Counted from the stretch's first letter, positions 9,169 to 18,072 are shown. The stretch is DNA of 62,297 nucleotides from an uncultured Eubacteriales bacterium (GCA_910577755.1 CAJTNL010000012.1:1-62297); one strand, 5' to 3'. Notes: a model not told the origin generated them from the sequence alone. Numbers and translations: made by a program.

Positions 9169-10164
9169 TTAAACGCTCCATGATTTAGGTATGGTAATCT
9201 CCTGAAATAACGCTACGGCAAAATGATCGGTCATACCTGCAATATAATCACAAGCAGCACGGTCTACTCCATCTTTTTCCGCAACTTCCTGCATGTCATA
9301 AGGTAAGTTTTCCTTATTTAATACATATTCATACAAGATTTTAATTAAATTCGGTACTTTGGTTTCTTCACCCTTTGCATTGGGATTACGGTACACATGT
9401 TCAAACATAAATTTATGCAGCTGTAAATAAGCACTTCCGACTACTTCATCCATTTTGATTTCCCCTCCTACGCTGTTTTCTACCAATGAAAGCACCATTT
9501 TATTAATACGAGTAGAGGTAGTATTTCCCAATATGTGAATCAATTCATCGGGAATATCATTGAGACTCAGTACCCCAGCACGCACTGCATCATCAATATC
9601 ATGATTCAAATAAGCAATACGATCTGCAAAACGCACAATACGTCCTTCGGGTGTATCTGCCGTTTTAGTGCCTGTATGGCACAGTATTCCATCTCGAACT
9701 TCCTTGGTAAGATTTAATCCATGATTGTTTTTTTCTAAACGCTCCACTACCCGAACACTTTGTTCATTATGGTTAAACTCTATTGAAGAAATTGCGCGCA
9801 ATGCCCGTTCACCTGCATGACCGAATGGTGTATGCCCAAGGTCATGACCTAAGGTAATCGCCTCGGTTAAATCTTCGTTTAAGCGTAACGCTCTTGCAAT
9901 AGTGCGAGCAATTTGAGCTACCTCTAAGGTATGGGTCAAACGGGTGCGGTAGTGATCTCCCTCTGGGGAAAGGAACACCTGTGTTTTATGTTTTAAGCGA
10001 CGAAAAGATTTGGAATGGATAATTCTGTCACGGTCACGCTGAAAAGCTGTTCTGATTCCACATTCTTTTTCGGGATATTCCCGACCATATGTATCTTTTG
10101 CGAAAGTTGCATAAGGTGACAAAATTTGCTTCTCTAATAGTTCCGTACGTTCTCTTATAAACAA
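9169..10164 (-). CDS. dgt: Deoxyguanosinetriphosphate triphosphohydrolase-like HD protein
   Basis: Member of the dGTPase family, which hydrolyses dNTPs to nucleoside and tripolyphosphate and affects nucleotide pools. The HD metal site is visible: RTRLTHTLEVAQIARTIARAL, then HDLGHTPFGHAGE and a later N-H-D motif (YLNHDIDDAV). The N-terminal RDRDRIIHSKSFRRLKHKTQ is also characteristic. The first ATG (10191) would add nine residues, but AAAGGTGG lies inside that stretch and points to the TTG at 10164, which gives the family-like start MFIRERTE. It is the first gene of the dgt-dnaG-sigA-rrf2 operon. Confidence 0.93.
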   Translation of the reverse strand: MFIRERTELLEKQILSPYATFAKDTYGREYPEKECGIRTAFQRDRDRIIHSKSFRRLKHKTQVFLSPEGDHYRTRLTHTLEVAQIARTIARALRLNEDLTEAITLGHDLGHTPFGHAGERALRAISSIEFNHNEQSVRVVERLEKNNHGLNLTKEVRDGILCHTGTKTADTPEGRIVRFADRIAYLNHDIDDAVRAGVLSLNDIPDELIHILGNTTSTRINKMVLSLVENSVGGEIKMDEVVGSAYLQLHKFMFEHVYRNPNAKGEETKVPNLIKILYEYVLNKENLPYDMQEVAEKDGVDRAACDYIAGMTDHFAVALFQEITIPKSWSV

Positions 10165-10258
10165 AATAAACACCACCTTTTTAAGATACATTAAGTAGAT
10201 ATACGTTTAAATTTTCAAATATCCTGCTTTTTTTTCAAAAAATTTTTTATTTTTGTTT

Positions 10259-10888
10259 TTATAAAGTGGAAACGGCAAAAAAATCTTTACCAATTACCAC
10301 AGATGTGACCGTACCACAGGTTACGTCTGCTAATTGTTTTTCAAAGCGATTAAAATTCTCATAAGACATGTGAAACTGTACAGAAACATGTTCGCCAAAA
10401 CTCGTATCGTCAATCTGACCGTTATATTCCAAAATCAAAGATGATACTTTTCCGTATTGATTATAATTGCAGGAAATCTGTATCAGATGACATTGTTGCA
10501 TTTGCAAAATACCGCTTGCCTCTATCGCTAAAGAAGCCGCCTGAGAATATGCCCTTACCAGTCCGCCGGCGCCGAGCATAATACCGCCAAAGTAACGGGT
10601 AACTACCACAACTGCATCTGTAACCTCAGCTTTTAACAACACATCCAAAGTTGGAATTCCAGCAGTCCCCTGCGGTTCTCCGTCATCGGAATATCGGCGT
10701 GTTTGTCCCGTTTTCAGTGAATAGGCATAAACATTGTGGGTAGCGTCCCAATGTTTGGTTTTAATTTTCTGAATAAAAGTAATTGCATCATCTTCTGTTT
10801 GAACAGGCTTGATATGACCAATAAATTTAGAACGCCTTTCTACAAATTCTGCACTAATCTCCTGTTTAATTGTTCGATAAGATTCCAT
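10259..10888 (-). CDS. YigZ/IMPACT family protein
   Basis: Conserved protein of the YigZ/IMPACT family (UPF0029 domain followed by a DUF1949 domain), about 210 residues. Seen: RRSKFIGHIKPV, THNVYAYSL, SDDGEPQGTAGIPTLDVL and VTRYFGGIMLGAGGL, all strongly conserved. Eukaryotic IMPACT modulates translation control through Gcn2; the bacterial role is unclear. The open frame continues 32 codons upstream, but the ATG at 10888 has AGAAAGGG just before it and matches the family start MESYRTIKQE. It lies just downstream of the rpmE terminator. Confidence 0.9.
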   Translation of the reverse strand: MESYRTIKQEISAEFVERRSKFIGHIKPVQTEDDAITFIQKIKTKHWDATHNVYAYSLKTGQTRRYSDDGEPQGTAGIPTLDVLLKAEVTDAVVVVTRYFGGIMLGAGGLVRAYSQAASLAIEASGILQMQQCHLIQISCNYNQYGKVSSLILEYNGQIDDTSFGEHVSVQFHMSYENFNRFEKQLADVTCGTVTSVVIGKDFFAVSTL

Positions 10889-10919
10889 AAAACCCTTTCT
10901 TGCCGTTAAATAAAAATAC

Positions 10920-10946
10920 GGACGGTACAAGCAATATGCACCGTCC
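10920..10946 (-). terminator. Terminator of rpmE
   Basis: GGACGGT (10920-10926) pairs with ACCGTCC (10940-10946). Read on the minus strand, the stem is followed by GTATTTTTATTT. It sits between rpmE and the YigZ gene, ~30 nt before the latter's start, so the YigZ gene may depend partly on read-through. Confidence 0.75.
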
Positions 10947-11016
10947 TGCAAATTTAAAGACAAACCAAAAGAAATAACAATCATAAAAATGCTGAACTAT
11001 ATGACCAGCAAATCAA

Positions 11017-11223
11017 TTATTTATCTTGCATACCATAACGTTTCTTAAACATATCAACACGACCGCTTGTATCTACAAGTTTTTGTTTGCCTGTAAAGAA
11101 AGGATGGCATTTAGAACAAATTTCTACACGAATATTTTCTTTTGTAGATCTTGTTTCAATTTCATTTCCACATGCACATTTAATAGTAGTTTTCTCAAAA
11201 CTTGGATGTAAATTTTCTTTCAT
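11017..11223 (-). CDS. rpmE: 50S ribosomal protein L31 (zinc type)
   Basis: Small ribosomal protein of the large subunit, 68 residues. It has the zinc-type cysteines (KCACG and EICSKCHPFFTGKQK), so it is the C+ form. The true start is the ATG at 11223, which has GAGGTGAC at good spacing and gives the usual start MKENLHP. The open frame extends a further 41 codons upstream, across the promoter, and this extension should not be annotated. Confidence 0.95.
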   Translation of the reverse strand: MKENLHPSFEKTTIKCACGNEIETRSTKENIRVEICSKCHPFFTGKQKLVDTSGRVDMFKKRYGMQDK

Positions 11224-11264
11224 TCTTGTCACCTCTTTCAGCAATAATACAAAATAATAATTAA

Positions 11265-11293
11265 ATTTTAGCACAAATTGTATCAAAATGCAA
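11265..11293 (-). promoter_or_regulatory. SigA-type promoter of rpmE
   Basis: Minus strand TTGCAT (11293-11288), 17-nt spacer, TAAAAT (11270-11265), about 40 nt upstream of the rpmE start codon. Gives rpmE its own promoter independent of the VanY-like gene upstream. Confidence 0.7.
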
Positions 11294-11329
11294 GCATAAA
11301 TTTTTAATAAGAATGATTGCGTATACACT

Positions 11330-12127
11330 TCAGCGATTGCGTACATAAATACAATACTCCTCTAGGCACATACCTAAACTACGCATTTTAACAGCATGTT
11401 CTGTTCCCACATAGCGAAACTGTGTTGATACCGCAATATGTCCTGTTACCTCTGTTTTAGCAGATGGATATCGCAGTATAAAGCCATAATAAATGGAGTT
11501 TTTTTCAAGCCAACGATATTCCTCTGTTGTCTCAAACTTCGCATCAGGTGTCTGTGCAGAAACCAATTGCACAGCCATTCCTGTTTGTAATTCGCTGTAT
11601 TCCCCAGGCTGCACTGTTGTTTTGACAGTATCTTCGGCTCGAATACGGGTATAACCACCACTGTCCATTAATCGTTTAACCTCCGCTTCAAATTCGGCCT
11701 GCTGGGTTTCTTTTTCCACATATCCTCCTGTAAGTTTTAAACTGCATCCAGCTTCGGCGGCATCTTTCAGCATTTTTTCAAGAGCCGCTTGAATACGCAT
11801 ATCTATTTTTATTCCCTTAAAATCAATCAGTTGCATTTCAAAATCTTCTTTTAGTTTTTTATTTCTATTCACCAGTATCAAATTGAAGGAATCGTCATAG
11901 ACTGGCAGCGAAACACTTGCAGTCTGCACAGAGTCAGAATCACCACTAAGATTTTGTAAAGGAGCTCTTATCAATAACCATATCGTTACACCCCCTGCTG
12001 CCATAAAAGCTACAGTCGTCATAGCTATAGCCAGCATAAAGATACGTAATCTTTTGACATCATCTGCATGACGCCACCCCTTACGGGTTTGCATAACTTT
12101 TTCCGAACGTCTTTTTTTAGCTCTCAT
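11330..12127 (-). CDS. Membrane-anchored VanY/DacY-like (peptidase M15B) protein, catalytic residues lost
   Basis: 265 residues: a basic cytoplasmic N-terminus, one membrane segment (about 29-53), then an extracellular domain. The fold signature of D-alanyl-D-alanine carboxypeptidases of the VanY family is recognisable: LILVNRNKKL, LTGGYV (normally a S/G-x-YRS motif), PGEYSELQTGMAV, IYYGFILRYP and FRYVGTEHA. In active enzymes the metal ligands sit in SEHQTGLAVD and in ExWHFRYVG. Here the first reads SELQTGMAVQL (His to Leu, Asp to Gln) and the second reads VSTQFRYVG (Trp-His to Thr-Gln). The protein should therefore not bind zinc or cut peptidoglycan; a peptidoglycan-binding or regulatory role is possible. 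Start ATG has AGGAGGAAGTC. It stands alone between two terminator/promoter regions. Confidence 0.75.
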   Translation of the reverse strand: MRAKKRRSEKVMQTRKGWRHADDVKRLRIFMLAIAMTTVAFMAAGGVTIWLLIRAPLQNLSGDSDSVQTASVSLPVYDDSFNLILVNRNKKLKEDFEMQLIDFKGIKIDMRIQAALEKMLKDAAEAGCSLKLTGGYVEKETQQAEFEAEVKRLMDSGGYTRIRAEDTVKTTVQPGEYSELQTGMAVQLVSAQTPDAKFETTEEYRWLEKNSIYYGFILRYPSAKTEVTGHIAVSTQFRYVGTEHAVKMRSLGMCLEEYCIYVRNR

Positions 12128-12160
12128 GACTTCCTCCTGTTACTGCTATAACAAAACACA

Positions 12161-12178
12161 GGTATGCCGCTGCATACC
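12161..12178 (-). terminator. Probable terminator of the DUF951-prfA-apeA operon
   Basis: GGTATGC (12161-12167) and GCATACC (12172-12178) form a 7-bp stem with loop CGCT, followed on the minus strand by TGTGTTTTGTT. It lies in the 64-nt gap after the M18 aminopeptidase gene. Confidence 0.6.
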
Positions 12179-12191
12179 CGTATTTATCGTT

Positions 12192-13604
12192 TTATTTTGC
12201 TGTAAAAAAAGCCTCAATACCCAGATAGGTCATATAAACATCTAATTTAGAAACCACTTCAAATGGAGAATGCATAGAGATAACCGGAACCCCTACATCA
12301 ATGACATCTACATCTAAATTAGCAATATACATTGCTACTGTACCGCCCCCTCCGCCATCTACTTTTCCTAGTTCACCTGTCTGCCATAAAATATCATTAC
12401 TATCAAACAGGTTGCGTATTTCCGCCATAAATTCAGCAGAAGCATCGGAAGTTCCCGCCTTACCGCGAGAACCAGTATATTTCATGACACCGACGCCATT
12501 GTTTAAATAACAAGAATTCAGCGGTTCATAAGCGCTAGCATAAGTCGGATCATAAGCTGCGGTAACGTCTGCAGATAAACACTTAGATTTACGCAGTACA
12601 TCATAGCCGTCTAATTGTTCCTGTCTGGCAAGGTCTGCTATAAAATAGCGTAAAAATGAAGAATTTAAACCAGTATTGCCATCGCTGCCTACTTCCTCTT
12701 TATCTGCCAGCACTGTCAAAATTGTTTGCTTTGGCATTTGGCAGTGCATAATGGCTTCAATAGCCGGATACGAACAAACACGGTCGTCATGACCGTAAGC
12801 GCCAATCATACTTTTATCAAATCCCACATCCCGCGCCGAAAAAGCTGGTACAAATTCTATTTCTGCTGAAACAAAATCTTCTTCTATAATACCGTACTTC
12901 TCATGAATTAGCTTCATAATGTTTAATTTAAAAAGATTTGAGCCTTTATCAGAACGAACAGGACGGCTGCCGATTAAAATATTTAAATTTTCACCTTCAA
13001 TGGCTTTAGACAATACTTTGCCCATTTGTTCTGAACCAAGATGAGGTAACAAATCTGTCACACAAAACTGTGGATCATTGGGTTCTTCACCTAAGCATAT
13101 ATCTACAAAAGTACCGTCGCGGCGGACTACTCTACCATGCATAGACAACGGAATAGTCGTCCACTGATATTTTTTCAGTCCGCCGTAATAGTGCGACTTA
13201 AATAACACTAAATCATTTGCCTCATACATTGGATATGGTTTTAAATCAAGTCTTGGTGAATCAATATGGGCCGCTGCCATGCGGACTCCGTTCTTACAGC
13301 CATCTTTACCAATCACCGCTAATATTAAAGATTTATCCCGATTGTTATAATAAATTTTATCACCCGGTTGATAAGTTACGTCACGGTTAAAAGGTACAAA
13401 GCCATTTTTTTCTGCGTATGCAATGGTAACCGTCACAGCCTCACGTTCTGTTTTCGCTTTATTTAAAAAATTTTTGTATCCCTCACAAAATTGATCAGCT
13501 TTTTCGATTTGCTCATCTGTTACGTCCATAAAACCATTTTTTCGATTAATTAGCAACTCCTCTGTCAATTTTTCCACATACGATTTTTCGTTTTCTATAT
13601 TCAT
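12192..13604 (-). CDS. M18 family aminopeptidase
   Basis: Cytoplasmic zinc metallo-aminopeptidase of family M18 (aminopeptidase I / ApeA-like), 470 residues. Metal and catalytic motifs are present: AAHIDSPRLDLKP (metal-binding His and Asp), GAYGHDDRVCS, DKEEVGSDGNTG (catalytic Glu-Glu), and SMHSPFEVVSKLD near the C-terminus (last His ligand). The glycine-rich KVDGGGGGTVA loop is also a family mark. ATG with AGGAGG upstream. It is the last gene of the operon beginning at DUF951, 12 nt after the lytic transglycosylase gene. Confidence 0.95.
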   Translation of the reverse strand: MNIENEKSYVEKLTEELLINRKNGFMDVTDEQIEKADQFCEGYKNFLNKAKTEREAVTVTIAYAEKNGFVPFNRDVTYQPGDKIYYNNRDKSLILAVIGKDGCKNGVRMAAAHIDSPRLDLKPYPMYEANDLVLFKSHYYGGLKKYQWTTIPLSMHGRVVRRDGTFVDICLGEEPNDPQFCVTDLLPHLGSEQMGKVLSKAIEGENLNILIGSRPVRSDKGSNLFKLNIMKLIHEKYGIIEEDFVSAEIEFVPAFSARDVGFDKSMIGAYGHDDRVCSYPAIEAIMHCQMPKQTILTVLADKEEVGSDGNTGLNSSFLRYFIADLARQEQLDGYDVLRKSKCLSADVTAAYDPTYASAYEPLNSCYLNNGVGVMKYTGSRGKAGTSDASAEFMAEIRNLFDSNDILWQTGELGKVDGGGGGTVAMYIANLDVDVIDVGVPVISMHSPFEVVSKLDVYMTYLGIEAFFTAK

Positions 13605-13616
13605 ATTGTATACCTC

Positions 13617-14255
13617 CTAAGAATTTGTTATTTCATAGATTCTTTGATAAATTTTATAATGATTCAATACTTTTTCTGTGTATTTTTTGGTTTCAGGAAA
13701 TGGAATGTATTCTAAATTTTCTCCATCCGGAGTAATTGTGCTATCGTTGAGCCAGCTATCAACATTTCCAGGTCCTGCGTTATAAGCGGCTAAGACAGAT
13801 TTTAATTGAGGGTATTTCTTCATTAGGTGGGACAAAAATAAGCATCCGTATTTAATATTAATTTCAGGATTCAGCAAATCCTCTTTTGCAACTTTTGTAA
13901 CACCCGCCCTCATTGCCAGCCATTCATAGGTCTCAGGCATAATCTGCATGAGTCCCATAGCTCCAGCTCCTGAAATGGCATCAGATTCAAAATTACTTTC
14001 CGCTTTCATGACTGAATAAACTAGCAACGGATCAATACCGTAATTTTGTGCTTCACGCTCTACAATTTCGCTGTACGCCATTGGATGCAAACTTCTTTGT
14101 ATATGTGCTTCACCACTGCTCACAAAATAAATACTAAGCACGACAGAGATTATCATTAAAATACTGGCAATTATATAAAACAGCTTTTTTGAAAGATAGC
14201 TTTTAGCTCGTTTTACAGTTTTCCTCCTAATGGTTCTACTATACGTTTTGCTCAT
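13617..14255 (-). CDS. Membrane-anchored lytic transglycosylase (SLT domain)
   Basis: 212 residues: a Lys/Arg-rich N-terminus, one membrane anchor (about 24-46), then an SLT (goose-lysozyme-like) domain that cleaves the MurNAc-GlcNAc bond of peptidoglycan outside the cell. Catalytic Glu is in KAESNFESDA; other hallmarks are GAMGLMQIMPET and LAAYNAGPGNVDSWL. The gene starts 6 nt after the coaE stop, with AAGGTG before the ATG, so it is co-transcribed with coaE. Similar short SLT proteins behind coaE are common in Clostridia. Confidence 0.93.
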   Translation of the reverse strand: MSKTYSRTIRRKTVKRAKSYLSKKLFYIIASILMIISVVLSIYFVSSGEAHIQRSLHPMAYSEIVEREAQNYGIDPLLVYSVMKAESNFESDAISGAGAMGLMQIMPETYEWLAMRAGVTKVAKEDLLNPEINIKYGCLFLSHLMKKYPQLKSVLAAYNAGPGNVDSWLNDSTITPDGENLEYIPFPETKKYTEKVLNHYKIYQRIYEITNS

Positions 14256-14261
14256 ATCACC

Positions 14262-14852
14262 TTACCATATCTCCTCTAATAAAGTTGTTATTTGATTAGA
14301 TAATACCTGCTCTGTTTGAGTACCATCTAAAATAATATCAGATTGTGATATATAAAATCTATCATCTGGTTGTGCACATATACGTAAACGCGCCTGTTCT
14401 TGTGAAATTCCATCACGATTTATAATACGATCCATACGAATTTGTAATGGCGCTAACACTGATACAGTTTTATCACAATCATACTGTAAACCTGCTTCAA
14501 ACAACAACGGAGCATCTAACACAATAACCTTTGCATATTTTTTATATTGCTGTATTAGTCGTTGAATTTCCTCTATAATATAAGGATGTGTTACTTGATT
14601 AAGTTTTTGTGTTTGTTCTTTATCAGAAAAAGCTCGTTGAGCCAATAATGGACGATTTAAAAAACCCTGGTCATTTAAAATGTCATTACCAAAAGCATAG
14701 CACAAAGCTTTCAAACAATCTACATGATAAGTTGTAATTTCATGAGCAATTTTATCACAGTCAATAACATAGCAGCCGTACTTTTCCAATAGTTGCGATA
14801 CAGTCGTTTTACCAGCTCCCGTGGGGCCAGTTAATCCAATAATTTTAGTCAA
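14262..14852 (-). CDS. coaE: Dephospho-CoA kinase
   Basis: Last step of coenzyme A synthesis: phosphorylates dephospho-CoA with ATP. About 196 residues. P-loop GLTGPTGAGKTT at the N-terminus, VIDCDKIAHEI, and VLDAPLLFEAGL are typical. The first possible start (GTG, 14879) lies inside the preceding gene; the TTG at 14852 has GAGGTG seven nt upstream, gives MTKIIGLTG, and overlaps the tsaC/sua5 stop codon (TTGACTAA). This suggests translational coupling. Confidence 0.94.
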   Translation of the reverse strand: MTKIIGLTGPTGAGKTTVSQLLEKYGCYVIDCDKIAHEITTYHVDCLKALCYAFGNDILNDQGFLNRPLLAQRAFSDKEQTQKLNQVTHPYIIEEIQRLIQQYKKYAKVIVLDAPLLFEAGLQYDCDKTVSVLAPLQIRMDRIINRDGISQEQARLRICAQPDDRFYISQSDIILDGTQTEQVLSNQITTLLEEIW

Positions 14853-15867
14853 GCGTTCGCACCTCAAATCCAGCGGCACGAATCATCCGATTGTATATTG
14901 CTAATCCTACTCCATTAGCGTTAGGACACCTGGCGTAAATAACCTGACAATTCATTTCATCCAATTTACGTAAAGCACCAAATAAAACACGCGCTTGTTC
15001 TTCTTGACAATATTGTGCTCCATAGGTAATAACCGGCACATGCAATCCTTTTTCTTCCCCTGTATAACATAATGCTGCAACACCTTCACCGGCATGAGCG
15101 TTGACATATGTCTGAAAAGCTTTGTAAGAACCCTCCAATAGCACCATTTTAGCCTTAGGAGCGTAATGTTTATATTTCATACCAGGAGAAAATACAGGCG
15201 CATTACTATCAGATTGATGTAAAACAGCATCTACAACATTTACATCCCCCAGCACACTTTTTAGCTGCTCCAACGTGACATGCCCCGGGCGCAATAGAGT
15301 AGGAATCTCTGTTGTTAAGTTAACAACGGTAGACTCCAGCCCTATAGTGCATGCTCCGCCATCCACCACAGCATCTATTTTTCCATCCAAATCATGCAGA
15401 ACATGCGCCGCCGTTGTAGGGCTGGGGCTGCCGGAAATATTGGCAGACGGAGCTGCTAACGGCACACCAGCAGATTTAATAATCTCAATGGCAACTGAAT
15501 GGGATGGAAAACGTAATGCAACTGTCGAAAGACCTGCGCTTACTCGATCAGATATGAGTTTAGATTTTGGCAAAATCATTGTTAAGGGCCCTGGCCAAAA
15601 AGCATCTGCCAACTGTTTTGCTTTTATAGATAACTCTGATGTCAGTTGATTCAATTGTTCGTATGATGAGATATGCACAATTAGCGGATTATCCTGCGGT
15701 CTGCCTTTTGATAAAAAAATTTTTTGTACTGCTGCTTCGTTGGTAGCATCTCCAGCCAGACCATAAACTGTTTCCGTTGGTATTGCTACCAAACCGCCCT
15801 GCCTTAATATAGTTCCAGCTATTACAATATCACTATTATAATTACCGTTTAACCGCTGCGTTTCCAT
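14845..15867 (-). CDS. Threonylcarbamoyl-AMP synthase, Sua5 type
   Basis: Makes threonylcarbamoyl-AMP from threonine, bicarbonate and ATP, the first step of the tRNA t6A37 modification. About 340 residues: an N-terminal YrdC domain (GGLVAIPTETVYGLAGDA, KGRPQDNPLIVH, LRFPSH, PLAAPSANISGSPSPT) and a C-terminal Sua5 domain (SPGMKYKHYAPKA...), so it is the long Sua5 form rather than short TsaC. The ATG at 15867 has AAGGG eight nt upstream; a GTG three codons earlier is too close to that site. The mtaB gene at 40.7 kb acts later on the same nucleotide (t6A to ms2t6A). Confidence 0.94.
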   Translation of the reverse strand: METQRLNGNYNSDIVIAGTILRQGGLVAIPTETVYGLAGDATNEAAVQKIFLSKGRPQDNPLIVHISSYEQLNQLTSELSIKAKQLADAFWPGPLTMILPKSKLISDRVSAGLSTVALRFPSHSVAIEIIKSAGVPLAAPSANISGSPSPTTAAHVLHDLDGKIDAVVDGGACTIGLESTVVNLTTEIPTLLRPGHVTLEQLKSVLGDVNVVDAVLHQSDSNAPVFSPGMKYKHYAPKAKMVLLEGSYKAFQTYVNAHAGEGVAALCYTGEEKGLHVPVITYGAQYCQEEQARVLFGALRKLDEMNCQVIYARCPNANGVGLAIYNRMIRAAGFEVRTLD

Positions 15868-15905
15868 CACAATCACCCTTATAACCTGAAAGCTGTTTTT
15901 TACTT

Positions 15906-16988
15906 CTATTCTTGTGTTTCAATAGTATTTTCCAGTTTGGCTGCTCTGTCTGCTGTGATCAATGCGTCTATCATTTCGTCCAGACTGCCGTTTAACATAT
16001 CATCAAACTTATAAATCGTTAAACCAATTCTATGGTCAGTGATTCTGCCTTGCGGATAGTTATAGGTACGAATACGTTCGGAACGATCGCCGGTGCCAAC
16101 CTGAGAACGTCTTTCCTCTGCCAGCTTTGCATCCTGCTCCTGTTGCTTTGCTTCATATAAACGAGAACGTAAAATTTTCATTGCCTTGTCTTTGTTTTTC
16201 AATTGACTGCGTTCATCCTGACATTCGACAATTACACCTGTAGGTAAATGAGTAATGCGAATAGCAGATTCGGTTTTGTTAACATGTTGACCACCTGCGC
16301 CACTGGCACGGTAAGTATCAATTTGTAAATCTGCCGGATTGATTTCAATCTCCACATCATCTACTTCTGCAAGTACTGCAACAGTTGCAGTGGACGTATG
16401 CACACGCCCCTGTGTTTCCGTTTCAGGAACACGTTGCACACGATGAACACCGCTTTCATACTTCAGTCTGGAATATGCGCCGTCACCTGTAATCATAAAA
16501 CTAATTTCTTTATATCCTCCCAGCTCCGTTTCATTGGCATTAAGTATTTCTGCTCTCCAACCCTTTGATTCGGCATACATGCTATACATTCTAAACAATA
16601 CGCCCGAAAATAACGCCGCTTCTTCACCGCCGGCTCCACCGCGAATCTCTACAATAACATTACGATCATCATTAGGATCTCTAGGAAGAAGCAATATTTT
16701 CAGTTCATCTGTAATCACTTCTAACTGTTTTCTAGAATCACTAAGCTCCTGTTCAACCATTTCACGAAACTCTTTTTCAAGACCTCCAGCATCCAGCATT
16801 TCTTTTGCTTCTACTTCCGTTTTGAAAACCTGTTGATATTCTTTATACTTCTCAACAATTGGTGTGATATGTTTTAATTCTCTCATTAAATCCGCATAAA
16901 TTTTCGGATTAGACACAATAGAGGGATCAAAGAGTTTTTCGTTGATTTCATCAAACCTATTTACAAATACTACTAAATTATCAAACAT
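15906..16988 (-). CDS. prfA: Peptide chain release factor 1
   Basis: Recognises UAA and UAG stop codons and triggers peptide release. 360 residues, the normal length. The GGQ catalytic loop is in RASGAGGQHVNKTESA; the N-terminal coiled region and the IEIRGGAGGEEAALF segment are typical. The tripeptide anticodon PET is in RVPETETQGR, as in RF1 (PxT), which separates it from RF2. GGAGTATTGGA precedes the ATG. Second gene of the operon, after DUF951. Confidence 0.98.
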   Translation of the reverse strand: MFDNLVVFVNRFDEINEKLFDPSIVSNPKIYADLMRELKHITPIVEKYKEYQQVFKTEVEAKEMLDAGGLEKEFREMVEQELSDSRKQLEVITDELKILLLPRDPNDDRNVIVEIRGGAGGEEAALFSGVLFRMYSMYAESKGWRAEILNANETELGGYKEISFMITGDGAYSRLKYESGVHRVQRVPETETQGRVHTSTATVAVLAEVDDVEIEINPADLQIDTYRASGAGGQHVNKTESAIRITHLPTGVIVECQDERSQLKNKDKAMKILRSRLYEAKQQEQDAKLAEERRSQVGTGDRSERIRTYNYPQGRITDHRIGLTIYKFDDMLNGSLDEMIDALITADRAAKLENTIETQE

Positions 16989-17045
16989 TCCAATACTCCA
17001 ATTTTTATTATAAAATTTACTCTCACATCCGTCACTGTAAACCTG

Positions 17046-17243
17046 CTATTGTTCAGATTCAATTGTTTCGCGCATAATCTTTTTAATATTTTTTTCACAT
17101 TTTAACCGCGGCACCATAATTTCATGTTTGCAGCCTGTGCAAAGAATTTTAAAATCCATACCTGCTCTTAATACCAAAAACTCTTTACTACCGCATGGAT
17201 GCTGTTTTTTCATTATCAATCTATCTCCAGGACGAACATCCAT
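17046..17243 (-). CDS. DUF951 protein
   Basis: 65-residue protein of unknown function found throughout Firmicutes. Seen: MDVRPGDRLIMKKQHPCGS, LRAGMDFKILCTGC and MVPRLKCEKNIKKI. The two cysteine positions CG and CTGC suggest a small zinc-binding or OB/SH3-like fold (inference). The ATG at 17243 has GGAGG seven nt upstream; the ATG two codons earlier is too close. First gene of a six-gene operon with prfA. Confidence 0.9.
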   Translation of the reverse strand: MDVRPGDRLIMKKQHPCGSKEFLVLRAGMDFKILCTGCKHEIMVPRLKCEKNIKKIMRETIESEQ

Positions 17244-17281
17244 ATACATACCTCCGTAGCATTTAAGTTATAATTTCCATT

Positions 17282-17311
17282 ATTATAGCACTTTCTAAGG
17301 TATCTACACAA
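17282..17311 (-). promoter_or_regulatory. Promoter of the DUF951-prfA operon
   Basis: Minus strand TTGTGT (17311-17306), 18-nt spacer, consensus TATAAT (17287-17282), about 40 nt upstream of the DUF951 start. Confidence 0.6.
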
Positions 17312-17436
17312 TCATTTTTCGTATATAAAATGAAAAACATGGAAAAATACATTTTTTAATTAACAAAAAAAGCAAGTTCCTTACATAATCTAGAAAAACT
17401 AACATACATTTTATAAAACAGATAGGAGTGTATCAA

Positions 17437-18072
17437 ATGAATCATCAGCATTATCCATTTCAGTTAGAACCGCTTCCTTTTGCATACGACGCACTAGAGC
17501 CGTATATCGATCAAACTACACTGCACTTTCATCACGATAAACATATGAATACTTATATTGATAATCTAAACAAAGCATTAAACCCATATCCGCAACTGCA
17601 TAATCAATCTTTAGAAGAATTACTTTGTCATTTAGAGGCTATACCTGAAGAAATACGCACTGCCGTAAAAAATAACGGAGGCGGTGTATATAACCATCAG
17701 CTTTATTTTGCATCTATGCATCATAGTAAAACAACAGAAAATTTTCCTGCAGGTGAAATTGCAAACAAAATTTCCGAATACTTCGATTCATATAAGGATT
17801 TTCAATCGGAGTGGAAAAAAGCGGCTTTACAACTGTTTGGTTCTGGTTATGTATGGCTTGTTTATGATAAAGGCGCATTAGAGATTGTATGCACACCCAA
17901 TCAGGATATTCCTCCAATTTTATGTAAAAAACCCTTGCTTCTGCTTGACGTTTGGGAGCATGCTTATTATTTAGACTATCAAAACAGGAGAAGTGCGTAT
18001 ATTGATGCTTTTTTTTCTGTAATCAATTGGTCAAAAGTTGATCAACACTTGCAAATATATACAAAATCATAA
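17437..18072 (+). CDS. sodA: Fe/Mn superoxide dismutase
   Basis: Converts superoxide to hydrogen peroxide and oxygen; cytoplasmic. 211 residues. All four metal ligands are in place: His in FHHDKHMNTY, His in GGVYNHQLYF, and Asp and His in LDVWEHAYYL. The second-shell residues NQD before LLLLDVW resemble the Mn-dependent enzymes, but metal choice cannot be decided by eye. The ATG at 17437 has GGAG eight nt upstream; an in-frame GTG nine nt earlier overlaps that site. It is transcribed alone, divergent from the prfA operon. Confidence 0.94.
   Translation: MNHQHYPFQLEPLPFAYDALEPYIDQTTLHFHHDKHMNTYIDNLNKALNPYPQLHNQSLEELLCHLEAIPEEIRTAVKNNGGGVYNHQLYFASMHHSKTTENFPAGEIANKISEYFDSYKDFQSEWKKAALQLFGSGYVWLVYDKGALEIVCTPNQDIPPILCKKPLLLLDVWEHAYYLDYQNRRSAYIDAFFSVINWSKVDQHLQIYTKS

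Noticed and set aside
11224..11346. N-terminal extension of the L31 frame by 41 codons
   Set aside because: It runs across the rpmE promoter and ribosome site; L31 is 66-70 residues in the family.
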